From the NCBI GenBank assembly GCA_013396635.1, contig WBMW01005475.1, positions 372,001 through 436,000 of the forward strand: a DNA stretch of 64,000 nucleotides, read 5' to 3'. Every line of letters starts with the position of its first letter. The stretch's first letter is position 1. Shown one piece after another: positions 13,901-27,330 of the stretch. Source of the stretch: Penelope pileata. Its lineage: Eukaryota > Chordata > Aves > Galliformes > Cracidae. The notes beneath the pieces are model-generated. The model saw only the letters and a list, made by a program, of their open reading frames with translations, was not told the origin of the DNA and ran no database searches. Position numbers and translations under genes: made by a program.

Positions 13901-16900
13901 AAGGTGAAGCCTGGCCAAAAGAGGCCCAGGGCAGATGCCTCCTTCCTTCCAGCAGCGACCTCAGCACGCGGCTGCGCTTTCTCCCTCCTCTGTTTTCCTG
14001 CACAGTGGACAGGGAACGTTGCTCGTTGCATTTGCACTCCTATTCCTTTACAGTTTAAAATTCACGTTAATGTTTCTGCTGTAAAAACTATCAGCACTGA
14101 AAGCTTCTTTGAGAAGGTGAAAGCTGCCTCTAGTTTTGCAGTGGTGCCCGGGAAGGCAAAGGCTCTTGTCGCAGGGAGGGAAATAAATGCAAACCCAGCT
14201 CAGTCCTGTGCTTTGGGGCTTGGCTTGGCCTTGTAGTGAAGGAGAATCCCTAAGACATAGCTGTCAGAGCAAGAACAGGGATCAGCAGTGCAGAACTGAT
14301 ACAAAACTGTTGCGTCTTCCCCACGTGACTTCAGTTTTTGTATTTGTATTTGACTTTCAGGATTTGTTTGTGTGTAGATTGATGCATTGAAAATCGTAGC
14401 AGGTTCCGTTCCGGTTTTTGTATAACAGAATGTGTTGATGTGGAACCGTAGTGGATTGAAACGAAGCTCTTCTTGTGAGTGTTTTTTGTGTAGTCCTTTC
14501 TTGCTGCCATTAGCTACAAGTGTTAGAAACTAGAAACAGAGCCCAGGAATTTCCTAGAAAATAATACATCAGGGACAGGCACCGGCTTCCTCCGAGAAAA
14601 GGAAAGCTTAAACATTTAATGACTCCATTAATTAAATTTTCAGTAATTTCTCAGACTGTTGAAAATGTGTAGACGTGCCTGATGGATATGTTGGGAGATT
14701 CAGTGCAGGAGGTTTTTAGGTAGCGGGAGGTTTTCCTGATTGTGTTTTGGCAGTGTTTCAGAAGAGATTGTGAGCTGATAAATGGAAGGCGTGAGGCATC
14801 GGCGCTGCTGGCTCGCTGCCTTTAACACTTGGAGGGCTGCTCCGTGCTGCAGATGGGCTGGGTTACACCAGCTGGAGGCCCCGGTGCTGATAGGGCACTG
14901 CTGAATGGGGTCCCACAGCTGTGGGTTTGTGCCCTGCTGTTGGGTGGTGATCGATGGGTGCTTGGGGTGCAGCGACAGCGCAGGACGCGGCCTCGGGACC
15001 TTCCGCTCGCTCCGTTATTGAAGCTCAAATTTGGAGGTGTGGAAGGTGGAGGAAGAAAGCAGCGTGTCCCCTGTAGGTTCCCTGTGTCACCCCGCGTATC
15101 TCAGGGCACAGTCAGTCTATTTCTCATTCAAAAGAATGGATGGGGCTGGTTCTGCCACCAGACCTGGGCTTGTTTTTGGCTTCACTTCCCACATTCCATC
15201 AGCGTTTGCCTCCAGCAGCGAGGGGAATATCCTGGGAGATTTGTTTGGATGGAGGTAAAGCACAGTGCTAACCATTCCAGCAGAACAGGGCTGGCTTCCA
15301 GGGCACCCCAGCAGAGCAGGGGCCAGTTCCAGTGCTATATGCAACAAATACAGCTCTCCAATAAAGAGGGAAATGCAATGGCATGGTAGGGAGAAATGTC
15401 TGCTGTGGACATTGTGATAATCTTTCAGATGATGTTCTGGAAGGTCAGATTTATTACAGGAAAAGAGAGCATTTCCCATGTAATTTCTACAGATGTTGGC
15501 ACTCCTTTGCTGGCTTGGAAGGCTGAACAATTGCAGGGCAAGCGTGGGATTCATTGCATTTAATGGAGATTACTTGGATGGGTGTTAGGTCCAGCACTGC
15601 CTGCAGCGAGTCTTTAGTAAACATTGCCAGCAGTGAAGACATGGCTATAGGGAGTGATTGTGGTCTGTGTTAAAAATGTGAATAGGTTCATTTCTATGTG
15701 ATGTTTTAAGAGAATCCCCAAATTGTGGATTTGTGTCTGAGAGTACCTTTGATAATCCTCATCCTCTGGAGAGAACCTGTGCTCTCTCTGTACGAGAATA
15801 CTTCAGAAAGCTTATCTGAATCCACCAAAGCTGGGCATTGAGTGGATTATTTTGAACTACATTAAGCCCATGTGTGGACAGGAATTTGCAGAATTCCAGC
15901 GGGTTTAATTCACGTATCTTGATTTCACTTGTGAGTCTAATTAGATTGAATTTAATGAAAGTCACTCGAATTATGAATGAGAGCATCTGCTGAGGGATTT
16001 AACACAGCTTAGCTTAACCTTTTAAGATGTTGGTGTCCTGTTCTAGATAGGCACTGCTGGGTGTGTGCATTTGCATAGAGCAGTGCATGGGAGGAGGAGG
16101 CTGCTTGGAGCTGTGACCGAGCAGCTCCAGCTGAGCACAAGTGCTGCTCAGCTCCCTCTGCTTCATCCGTGTAAGAGCAACAAAACATTTGGTATAAACT
16201 CACTGCTCATGGCTTGTGTCACTCTGCAGTTAAAACCCAGATCAGGGTTTTGTGTGCGTGCATGTGTGTATCTTTCATCTGAACTCATCCGTGGCTGTAG
16301 CTTTCCTAATAGCACTATAGGGAGGCAGAGCGCAGGCACCAGTGCAGACTTAGTTAAGCACTTGCAGAAAAGCTTACACTGGACTTGGACAGAATTCCTA
16401 TGTTTACCTTCATTCTAGGGGCTGCCTCGTGCTGCCACAGCTTCTGGGGAAAGCATCTTGGGTTTCCCCACCCGTCTCAAGTGTCCCAGCTCACGTGGCT
16501 GTCACTCTGATTCTCAGCTGAACTGTTTTTCTGGCTAAATGGATCCTCAAACAGCAATCATCCTATTCCTCGTGCTTTTGTTCCATGCTATTCCGTTGGA
16601 AGCAGTTGGGATTTTTGCCGTTGATCTGACAGGACCTGGATCAGCCCTTGACATTTTCAGCTCCAGCTACACAAATGCCATTGTTTTAATTGCTTTGATT
16701 TTTCTGCTCTGTAGGCTCAGTGGATGTTAGCAGTGGTTTGGTTACTGCTTGTCACTGTGTCAGCTCAGGGTGGCATTTCATTCAGGTACATGTTACTGCC
16801 GTGTTTTCCTTTGAATCTTCTGTGCTACACTTCAAGCAAAGCAAATCTGCAGTGAGACGTGGTTGGAAGTGATCACCTTTTCTTGTTTTCCCCTGCAGCT

Positions 16901-17210
16901 GACAAAGCCCTGCCGTGCTGACCCTCCTGGCTGCATTCTTTCTGCCTTATCAGTTCAAAGCTGAAGCATTCCCGAGCACTCTGTGAAAATTCCTTCCCAG
17001 TCCCCTGTACGTCTGCTCAGGATGCAGAGTCCAGCAGTGAGATGTGTGTGAAGTGCCCCGTGGGTGTTGGGAGGAGGGAGAAATTGCTTCAAATTGGCAC
17101 GGCGTGCATGTCTGACAACAAGAGGACTTAAATGATTTTTTAAGAGAGAAATTAAGAGCATATTGAACCACTTTCCCCGATTGGACAAGCGAGTGAAATA
17201 TGTCTTAGTG

Positions 17211-17228
17211 TGCATATATATGCATATA
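17211..17228. repeat. TGCATATA alternating tract
   Basis: An 18-bp alternating purine-pyrimidine stretch is built of two TGCATATA units. It is a simple repeat. Confidence 0.8.
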
Positions 17229-20200
17229 AAAAACGGAGCCTTGGAAATGGTTTCACTCTGACAAATGTAACCATTTGTTAGTGATTTCTCATAGGTTGGA
17301 GCTCTGCTAAGCTGTGCTCCTGGGGCTGGGAGAGCCCGCGGAGAGCAGATGGGTTCCGTGTCACGAAAAGAGCTCGGGCTGGATTTTTCCCCTCTGCTTG
17401 CAATTCTTGCAAGTCACCTATAAGAAGGAAAATGATATCAAAGAGAGAAATCAAGCAGAAGATCAAGCCCTTTTATTCTTAGGAAGGTTTTTCTCCAGTG
17501 TTATAAAACATACATAACTGGGTGTTGGCTTTGTAACTGCTCTATAAACCTTGACATCTTTGCTCTCAGAGAGATGGTATGGAAAAATGTTGAGAAGGCT
17601 CCCAAACTATGGGAAAGTGAAAGACAAGGTTAAAATAACAGAAGAAGAATTTGTGCAGATCAGGTGCTGTGAGCAGAGCAATGAGGAGACAGAGTGAAGT
17701 TTTAGACCACAAAATATGCTAAATTAAGCAAAGATTCCACAAACAAAACTGATTTATTTTTTTTTAACAGAGACTCTTTCTGTGGACTTAATTACTTTAA
17801 GGTAAAAGTTGTGTGCTTTTCAGAAACTTCCTAGCAGTAACCTTTTGAGAATATCACAGTGCACACACTAATATGCCACAAAATATTCAGCAGAAATAAT
17901 GGATATGAGAAATAGCATCTGTCAAAGCAGAAGCAGCTTCAGTTCTGTATATATGTGCACGTGTGTCAGCTTTTTGGTTTTCTGTCCGCACAGATTCTGT
18001 TGGTTTGCTTTTTCATTACAGCTGCAAATTAAATGCTGTGCAAATAATGGTAATTAGCACGTTTGCATTGCCTGCCTTCAGAGGTTACTTTCCAGGGGGG
18101 ACCATGCTGCTTGCAAACTTTTCCTCTTTATAAAAGGATAACAAATGACATTTGAAATACGGTTTAAGGGATATTTTATTGTCAGTTGTAAAGCAAAGCT
18201 GCTTTTGCTCAGCGGTTTGTGATTTAAAAGCCGCAGATGTGCGTTCAGCAGTCGTTGCACCGCATCTCGTTCGTGCTGTTTTGTGCTCCTGCACCTTTAG
18301 CATTCTGGCAGGTCTCAGGAGGAACGTCAGGGTCCGATCGCAGATGCACGGTCCCGGTGTTGCTGTAATTTCTCTGGCTTTCTCTGCTTTTCGCTTTGTC
18401 TCTGCCACTTGCAGACCTTTGTCGGTGTGTCTCTTTAGGGGAAATCAGAGGTAGGATACAAAACCGTAACTACTGTTGAGAAGCAGAATTTTGACTACTG
18501 ATGTACAAATTAGTAATGTGGTTAATGGCAAACATGAAAACCCAGGCAGTGGCTGTGTGAATATTTCCAGCGATGGAGAAGGATTTAACCGCAGAGAAAT
18601 TTCAGCTGAAGGACAGATTCATAAGATCCTATAAAAATGGGGAGAAACAAAGCACAGAGGAAATTCAGGGACGTACTGTAATTGGTTAGCTACCTCCAGG
18701 GGGGATAGGGATTTATTTCTCATTTTAAATCTGTCTTTAAGTGCAGTTCTGACAGTGGAGTCCCCGCCAGATGTGTGGAGCTGCTGGTAGCAGCTCATGC
18801 CCTCGTTTTACATATTTCAATCTTTTATGTCAGCCAGTTCCCCAAAAATACTCGTAAGGAAGTGATAACGGCCTTGTTGCACAGGTGAGGGGATGGAAGC
18901 AGGGATTTGCCCAAGATCACCTAAGAAAATAGGGAACAAAGATAAGAACTTATGAATCCTGGATTTCTTGTTTGCATTCTTGAGACTTTGCTCTGATTCC
19001 TGATAGATTTTGTCCTGCTTGTACCGGGGAAGAAGCCAAAGAGGCTTTCTTGCTTTAGGAGGAAAATGGGCTTGATTCCTTTGCTATGCTTCAGATCACA
19101 TCTCAGCCCTCCTTCTTTGCAGAGGAGCTTATGACTAATCACTGGAAACTCTTCCAGCTTTTCTTCTGTGGACAATTAGCAAAATGCATTGTGCTGTGCA
19201 TTGAACCACACAGGGAAACTCTTCCGAAGTCCCTGACCGCGTCAGGTTTGGACCAGGTCTGTACAAGTCACTGGTTCTGCACATTCACCTGGAACTTCAG
19301 AGCTCTCTGCTACGTAGTGCAGTTCTTTGCATTCAGAACTTTGTGCTTCTAAGTGAACAGAAGAGCTTGACATATTTGTGATGCTTGTTTTCTGAAATCT
19401 TTGGGATGCATTTCCCTGTTGTGCTTCAGCTAAATGAATTCTCTTTTGCCGTGTTGCAAATGCAGTCATTTCAGGAGGCTTTTCATGCAGCTTTCAAAAT
19501 GAAGTCACTTGTTTAGTTTAAATCACATGCACAGATGTTTAATATATTAATGCTCAGCAAAATATATAGTTGTCTGAAATACAATGGCTAGTTTATGATG
19601 ATTGGGATTTCTTAAGCGAGCCTAAAGGGGATGAAGCTTGGTGGAAACCACTGGGCTCTTTTTCAACATTTATGCTATGTATGTCTTCAGCATTTTTGTT
19701 GTAATAATTTTACCTACAGCCGTTGTTGAGTATTTTAAGAGTTATGTGCATTACGTACTGCGATATGTAATATAGCATGTGCTGTAAAATAACATGTCAA
19801 TCAGAGAATGACTCTTGTTTAAAAAAGAAAAAAAGTTTTTTCAGTCGCTTACATTGTTGCTAGAACTTCTCTGATGTTTATCCTGGGGCTCATTTTTGCT
19901 ACCTTATTGACAGCACCTCTTGTCTTCAGTGTGCCATGAAAATAAGAAAGGTTTGATAGGTTGGGACATGGCCACTGTATGATTTTCTCTGTCAATCCAG
20001 AATTGTCCTGGCAGGCTGCACACCAGCAGTGGGCTGTGAGCTGTTCATCCACAGCGGCTCCTTCTCGTTCATTTAATCAAATGACCACCCATGAGGGCAG
20101 GATTTAAATTTGCCCTCCTGATGGTAAATTTGGCAGACCGTGTTTTCTGCAAGCTTGCCCTACGGTCTGAATAATCTGCTCTTTATTTTGTTGTGCAGCA

Positions 20201-22476
20201 TTTTTTATGCAGGTTTACAGTAGTGTTTTTTTGATGTGCAAATTTCTGAGCAAAGATTCTAGCTAAGGTACTCCTGTATGGTGAATCCACTTCTCCTTGA
20301 GAACTTGTTTATGGCAACTGAAGCCCAAAGAATGTAGAAGTACTTCATAGATTCTTTGCATCCCTTGTGAAAATGTTGACCAAACACTGCCAGAAATAGC
20401 CTGGAATCAGCTATTTGTGTCTCCTGAGGAGTTTGGTTTTGATTTTCATACGTAATAGAAATATTTGATCCTCGTTAGGTAGCTGCAGGATGTTCTGTTC
20501 ATCTAGCAGTTGCCTACAGCTGCATGTAAAAGAAGTAAGGGAACTTAGAGCCAAGTGTTTTCAGCTAAAATGAGTGCTTGCTTTCAAAATGTTTTTATTA
20601 AAAAATATCCATGACAACTTTGGAATATCTTCTTCATCCTTGCTTTTTTCACTTCTTCGCATCGTTAATTTACAAGCTAATGAAAAAGGTTATGATCACA
20701 ATAAAACAACGCAGAGCAATAAATTACAAAGTCTGTAAAAATACTTGGCAGAATCGAGTCAGATACTGGGTAAGATCACATTGTATTCTGCTCTGGGAAT
20801 GAGGTGTGAGAGCTGGGGACCCAAGTGGAGTTGAAGCTTCGGATCCCCAGGGCTCTGTGCTGGGCAACCCCTGTGCCCAGGCTGGGTCAGCTCCCTGCAG
20901 GTCTGGGTGGAACAGGGCTGGCTGCTGCCTGGCACTGAGCTGCACCGCGGTGCTCTGCAAGCGCGAGATCCAGCCCAGCAAAGTGTTAGGTTTCCTGCTA
21001 ATATAAGGAAGGAAAACATTTTTCTTCAGTTGCAAAGATAAATATTGGCAAAACCCAATACTGTAGCTGGGGATGTCCCATTAAACAAGTGTGTTTAGTA
21101 CATCATTTTGATTTTGAAGGTTTTCCCCGTATGTAGAGGGAAAAGTGACTTGTTCTCTCTCCGCTTTTGCCTTCAGGCAATGCTGGGAGTTGGGCTCAGT
21201 GCTCTGTCCTTCAGATTGTTTGGCCAAAGCTTTTATGCTGATCTGTCAGTTTATTTACGTGGTGCTTTGTCGTTGTGGCTGTTACTGCAAAATTCTTTAC
21301 TTGGTTAGCACTCTACATGTTTCAAGGAAAAGTGAACACCGCTTAGGTAACCATTTAACTTGAAAACGCAGTGGTTTCACGTAGAAAAATTCAGGTGGTT
21401 TCATTATATAATAAATCTCTCATAGCCTTTGAACATTCCTTCAGCTCAGCCTGTCCCATAGGAGTCCTTCCACCAGTCCTTCCTCTGCATCGTGTTCCCA
21501 AAAACACGCAGCTTGCCGTGAGCCAGTTTCCACAGCCTTGGCCTCTCTGCTGGGAACATTCTGTATCTGGGCAGTTCCTATTTACCTGGGATACCAGTGA
21601 CTTCAGTCATTGAGTTACTCGGCACTTATCCTCCCGTTAGCCAGATATTTCAAAATCCTTAAGTTTTTCAAATGATTTTTTGGTAATCGTGCTGCCCCGT
21701 AAATCAAGTAAGTAACAGCGTAGACCTTAAATAAATATTCTTCATTTTAAGTTCTTGGCTGTTCATAAAAATAGACAATTATGCTGTTAAAGAAATTGAA
21801 AGCAGACCTTTTAAAGTCAGAAAAATTTGCCTAATCCCAGAAAATTGTTAATCTGATGCTTTTAGCAGCGTTAGTCACAGATGACCAATAGAAACTATAT
21901 CTTATTAGAGAGATTTTGGGACCATTCGCTTGTGTTACCATTGAGTGAGTAAAAACTTGGAAATGTCTTAGAGATTAGCAGTTTATTACTCATTTACTTT
22001 TGTACATTTGTGGTCTAAGATAGATTTTATCTAATTGCATTTTGAAGCAAAATCTTCCTCCCTTTCATTTTCCTCTTAAATACACTCCATCATCATGATA
22101 TTAAAACTGATTTAGCTTTCCAAGTTTCCTGGCATGTTTTGTAAATCAATTTTCTGAAGGTTTTACTGCGTTCCCTTAAAGGCAGTACATGCCTTTTTTT
22201 TTCCTCTTGCTCTTCTATATCCTGATCTGTGTGGCTACGTAGAAGCCGAAAAAATGTATTTTACTGGCTAACCAGGCAGCTGCAGAGGTAAATTTTCTCT
22301 TTTATCCCTGTGCTGTGCGTGAGCCTGGAGGCTGGGGTGAGCCGGACCTGCAGGCCTGCTTTGGGAAGGGGCTGGAATTGGGGTAAATGCTCTGAAAAGC
22401 AAAGGACGGCAGTGCAGCAAGTGGAATTTAACCCGACAGCGTGAGTTGTGCTGGGGTGGTGGTGGTGTAGGAGTTA

Positions 22477-22504
22477 GGGTGAGGGAGGGAGCGGCTGGGC
22501 CGGG
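22477..22504 (+). other. G-quadruplex-type motif at the edge of the CpG island
   Basis: G runs at 22477-22479, 22483-22485, 22487-22489 and 22497-22499 have loops of 3, 1 and 7, and a fifth run follows at 22502-22504. It lies directly on the 5' flank of the CpG-dense stretch. Confidence 0.6.
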
Positions 22505-22611
22505 TGCAGGCCTGGCGTGTGGGGGGCGAGGAGGCCCTGCTGCGCTGGGCCCGCCGCGCTGGGGCCTGGCTGCGCCTCAGCCTGAGGCCGCTGCGCCCGG
22601 AGACGGATCGG
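22491..22611. promoter_or_regulatory. Compact CpG-dense island inside the BANP intron
   Basis: I count 14 CpGs in 121 bp of very GC-rich sequence, the densest CpG stretch I see in the window. It contains CCCGCCGCGC and GCGCCCGG. A reading frame through it gives an R/L/A-rich peptide, which such GC-rich DNA produces readily, and I do not recognise it. It could be an internal promoter, an enhancer-associated island or a GC-rich relic. There is no clear TATA box or open coding exon beside it. Confidence 0.45.
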
Positions 22612-25600
22612 GGCCAGAAACATTCAGGGCATTGGATCAGCGTGAGAAAATGTTGGTCTGTGAAGCTCAGAGCTGTCTGTTTACTAGCGTGTAATTTAAC
22701 GTGATTTGTGTCCTTAATATCACGCAGACTGAATCCTCTCTCACCCTTTGGTTTGTTAGGTCGCGCTCGTTGTTTTCCTTGGACTGAACGCTTCCCCAGT
22801 TTTCCACCAGTGAACAAACATATTTAGACATAAGACCAACTCGTGTTTGTCCTTTCAATCTGAAATCTAATTTCCAGCCTCAGTAGAAACAATAAAACCG
22901 ATGTTTGCTTTCCCCCCCTTTTTTTTTTTTGGTGATGAATATAAAGTATTTTGAATTTTATCTGTATATCTAAAATATTCCTATGGAAACTTTTGCAAGA
23001 TAGCATTGCTTTAACTGCACAGCAGCTCCTGGTCAAGTGGTTTGAGCTGAGTGCAGCAATAGAAACTTTTCTTGTTTGTAACAAATGCATCCCTTGCCTG
23101 TGTACTTTGTAACTTAGATACAGAACAAAGTATAATTTCTCAGGCTTTAACTATTCCAAATTGTTTCCCAATACAGAACTTTTCCCCTCTCTTGCTTTAA
23201 GTTTTTAATGAATCTGGCACACAGAATATTAATTGCAGATCTATCTACTGCTGAATTATCTGAGAATCTAATATTTCATCAACGTGTCTGCATTTTTTCA
23301 GCTATTTATCAAGATTTTATTTATCAAGTCTTATCCACTGTGCCCTGTATTTATCTTAATATACAGTAATACATTTTTACCCTGTTTTCTGTAACAGAGT
23401 AACAGCACTGCTCAGCAGCTGGGTTTTTTTATTATTTTTTGTGGACTGTCATCAATATTCCACCATAATTTTTATCCTGAAGGTAGTCTGCTGAGAATCA
23501 AATAGATTTGGGTCGCTTTGAACTTTTCAGTTTCTTTCTTAATCTCTTTAATGGAATTTCTGTCTCTTCTTGCATCCTTACTTTAGATTCTTTACACAGA
23601 TAGATAAAATGTGTATGAGCACTGAGATACCGTGTCCCTGCATACGAATACACATTTTCAGATTCATTCTTGTGCCACTTTTTACAGTTGTGTCCACACT
23701 GAGTAATTTTCCTGTGCACCTTTATCCCCTTCACAGCGGAACCATTTTGTTGTTTGCACTGAGTACGCGTTTCCTCATTAGTAACAAGAATTTTCAGACT
23801 CTTTTTACAATGTTAACTGAAATTCCTTTAATTTCATCCTTACCCTCATGAAGATCAGCACTTGTTACCTATCTGAGGAAGGAACCGTTACCTCAGTAAC
23901 TTCAATAAGCATTCTAATGTATAGTTTTACTCACTGTTGAAAAATAAGAAGGGATGTGCAGCCTCAGTTGTGGATTTGTTCACGACAGCATCACTCTGCA
24001 GAAGGAAAGCAACAGTGCTCCTGTGTTTCTGAAGGTAGCTGCTGTGTTTTGCCCTCTTGCTCATGAGATACCCTGAGAAGTCCGAAGGGAACCGTATAAC
24101 GTAACTGTTTCCCTGTGCTCTAATGCATTAAAAATTCGTTTATGAATGTCAGTGACTGCAGCTATGTTTTGTGTAATGAGATCTGTAATGGTTTAAAGAC
24201 GTGCATCAGTCTGTATGGGGCATGCTCGTGCTCTCAAAGGAGCTCTTTGTAAATGAAAGACGGAATAGGCCTAGGACTGGCCTGTGTGGGTCTCTGAAAA
24301 GACCACAGTAAATGTCACCAGTGGTTTGGTTCACAAAGACAGCACATTTTTACAACGCTGGAAATTAGCACTGTAACAAGTTTTGAATTTAATAAGGAAA
24401 TATCAAAGGTTGCCAAACGTTCAAATGATAGTGTTTCCTTTGTAAGTGTTAGCGATGGCTATCTCACCAAGAAAGCCAGTTCTTTCTTGAGTTGCCTCGT
24501 GATGTTTTGGAACGTGTTAATGCAACGATCAGCAAAAGGTCTGGCGTGGACCCATGACCGGCAATGGAACAGGTCATTAGCCAGAACAGTGCTGATGTTT
24601 GCCACAGCTGTTCAGGAGACACGGGATTTCGGGAGGGAAGAACAGTTGAGAAATCTGCAAATGAGCTGCGTCTCGGAGGGCCAAAGCAAAACGAGAGTGT
24701 GTTTGTTTGGGAGTGGTGAACACTACAGCTGAATTCACCATCCTGTTCCAGTCTGCTCCCTGGCAGGGTAGAGAAGCAAAGTGTTGAGTTGTTGAGTCCT
24801 AATAATAAAAATCTGGGGACTGTAGGCAGAAACTCATCCTTGGATGAGGCAGGAGATCTCTTCTCCATGCTACCACGGAGAGGAGCTTGAGCACTCCAGG
24901 CTGTGGGACAAGATTTCATACTCATCTTCATCTCTTTATTTCCAGCTGTGTCTGCACGCTTGGGCAATGAACTGAAACCCCTGGTCAGTTGTATATAGAG
25001 GCTGTCATTGTTACAAAAATGGCTAGAAATCTTTGTTTGTGTGTATTTTGAAGACGAAATTCTTCACAAAGCATAAGCTCTCAAACATGTTAGAAAAGTT
25101 TACCTGTTCCCCACGTGCCTGTTAGATCCTATCTGCCAGCATTTAAACTTGAATATCTCATTATTAACAGTTATTGCTGTATTATAACGCTGGCTACTCA
25201 CAATCTGTACTGTACAGTGGTTTTATTCATCTTAAATGCTAATGTGGACGATTAGTGAAGTTTTTTTTTTGAAGTCTGTGATTGAAAGGAGCAAACATTT
25301 TTAACTTAATCTTTTTCAGTGCCATTTTGTTGCTTATCTCCTCTGTGGCTTATTTGCTATAGAATGGGCTTCTTTGTGCTTTGTGTGATCTGATTTCTAA
25401 GTTGTACATGTGGGGAAATGCAATAGGCACACCAGTAGGTAAATAAATATGTAAAGTATCAGAGGGAATAGCTTGTAAGCTATAAATTTTCGGCACCCTT
25501 GGGGTTTCTATTTTACTCCTTTTTTTTTTTCCTATTCTTTCATCTTCTTGCTATGGCAAATCCTTAAGGAGCATTTGCTACCTCTTTCTCCTTAAATCAC

Positions 25601-27251
25601 ATTTCCTCCCTTCCCCATAAGAGCATGGATTTAATGGAGATCATGAGATAGCTTTTGTAGGATGCAATTTGGAGTCTTTGCACTTTGCCCATTGTGATGA
25701 CAGCAAGATACAAAGATTTTTGGAAAGGGAAAAGCTGGTACCTGGGAGGAGAATAGGTTCCTAAGAACACCATGTTGTCTGGAAGGAATTAAAAATGAGG
25801 AGATATTTCCAGATTTCCCCTATTCATGGTGAATTTAGGGCTCACATCTGCCTTTGCTGCTGGAGCAGAGCAGTGCAGTCTCCTGGGTTGGCACAGGGCA
25901 GCCAGGTCATCCAGGGCTGCTGTCCTAATGTTCACGTTTTGTTCATCTAATATACTGAATTTTTCAGCAAAAAAATGTAATGTTCTGTATTAGGTATGCA
26001 GAAAATGCTTTTTTAGAGCACATGCTATGTGGAATCTTTGTATTAAAAGCATTTTGGCCTTTTCTGTTCCCAAGACAGTCTCAGAAGCCACGTGAGGGCT
26101 GCAAATCTGGTTTGTAAGTACTGTAATTTGTATCGAGACCAGATTTGATCAAGTCCAAATGTTTTTTTCTAAAATGCTGAATGCATTTTAAGCCTTTCTT
26201 CGTCTCCATAAGAACAACCAGCCATACAGAATCAGACTTAGACTGTAGGGTGTACAGTTACCGTGCGGGTGAAAATCTGATGATCTGAGTCCAAACGATT
26301 CCGCATTAAAGGACTGGAGGATGGAACAACTTTTAGAGACACCTCTTTAAACTCCTTCAGTGCCATTTAACCAATTGCTTTTAAAATAAGCTCGCTGTGG
26401 TGCTTGCTTCACGCTCACCTCTTAGCAGCCTTCAGGAGAACATTATCAGCTTGTCGCTTTCGTTGCTTTTGATTTATGTTTTGACCATCAAAGCTGCCAA
26501 AAGAAGATGCTTTTCTATCTAGAAGTATTCTGTAGGTTCAGCACTCTTTGTTCAGCAGTTTCCTCTATGCACTACAGTATGCTAAGTTTCCTAAGAATAA
26601 AAATTTTGTTACCAGGCATTTGTACTTCCCACGGACTGGAAAAAGGAAAGTTTCAGGCCGGTCAGGGAAAAGATTGTCAACAGCCCGGGGAACATTCCTG
26701 CAGCACGCTGGTGCTAGACACTTTGATAATTCCTTTCTGATGTTATGAGAAAACCACATTTTAAACGTCTGCGCTTTAAAAACTTGCCTTTTGATTGTAA
26801 AAAAATGAGTAATTTTAACCTTTTAAAAGCATGATTTTATGCCGCTCTGGCGAGCTCGAGTTCTCCTTCCCAGTTGCGTGGCCACACACACGCGGTGCCT
26901 GGTTGGGGCATGGTTTCCCCCTTCCTCTTCCCCCTTCCCTGACAGAAACTTGTCGGGATGTGGGCAGAACGTTAGTCAAGTTGAACTTAATGCAGACAAG
27001 TATTACTGAACAAAAAAATGTGCTTCTAGCATTTATTTTAGGTTATATGCTAGTTTTACATTATCCCAGCTGGGTATTAAAGTGAGTTACAGAACTGGCA
27101 GTGTGCTGGGGAAAACCAGATGTGTGCTCTAAGAAAACAATAGTTATGGGTTCAGAGCTTTCATTGAAGTCTGCTTCAAATTCACACTCCATATTCCTCT
27201 CCCTTTTCTCATTAAAAAAATTGAGAGTTGTTCAAAAATGCATTTTCAAAA

Positions 27252-27290
27252 ATGCAAATGATGATTGGAAAGTTTAGCATGTATGCAAAT
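27252..27290 (+). promoter_or_regulatory. Pair of octamer motifs ATGCAAAT
   Basis: Perfect ATGCAAAT octamers lie at 27252-27259 and 27283-27290, same strand, 31 bp apart (about three helical turns). The octamer is the classical site for POU-domain factors such as Oct-1. The pair lies 41 bp before the tRNA-like relic. Function is inferred from the motif only. Confidence 0.35.
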
Positions 27291-27330
27291 GCTCTCTGGG
27301 TATCACTTCAGAGAGAAGAAACCTTTGGCT

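Larger units (their letters stand above)
10001..22440. other. BANP: Intronic block without supported genes
   Basis: I see no supported exon. A short CpG cluster lies at 10842-10922 and a GC-rich patch near 14975-15015. An alternating purine-pyrimidine tract TGCATATATATGCATATA is at 17211-17228. The longest open frame in the window (186 codons from 14829) lies here, but its translation is W/G/R-rich and resembles nothing I know, so I leave it out. Confidence 0.6.

Noticed and set aside
14829..15389. 186-codon + strand open frame, the longest in the window
   Set aside because: The translation resembles no known family and overlaps equally long frames on the other strand. It lies in a GC-rich patch where stops are scarce, and nothing suggests an exon.
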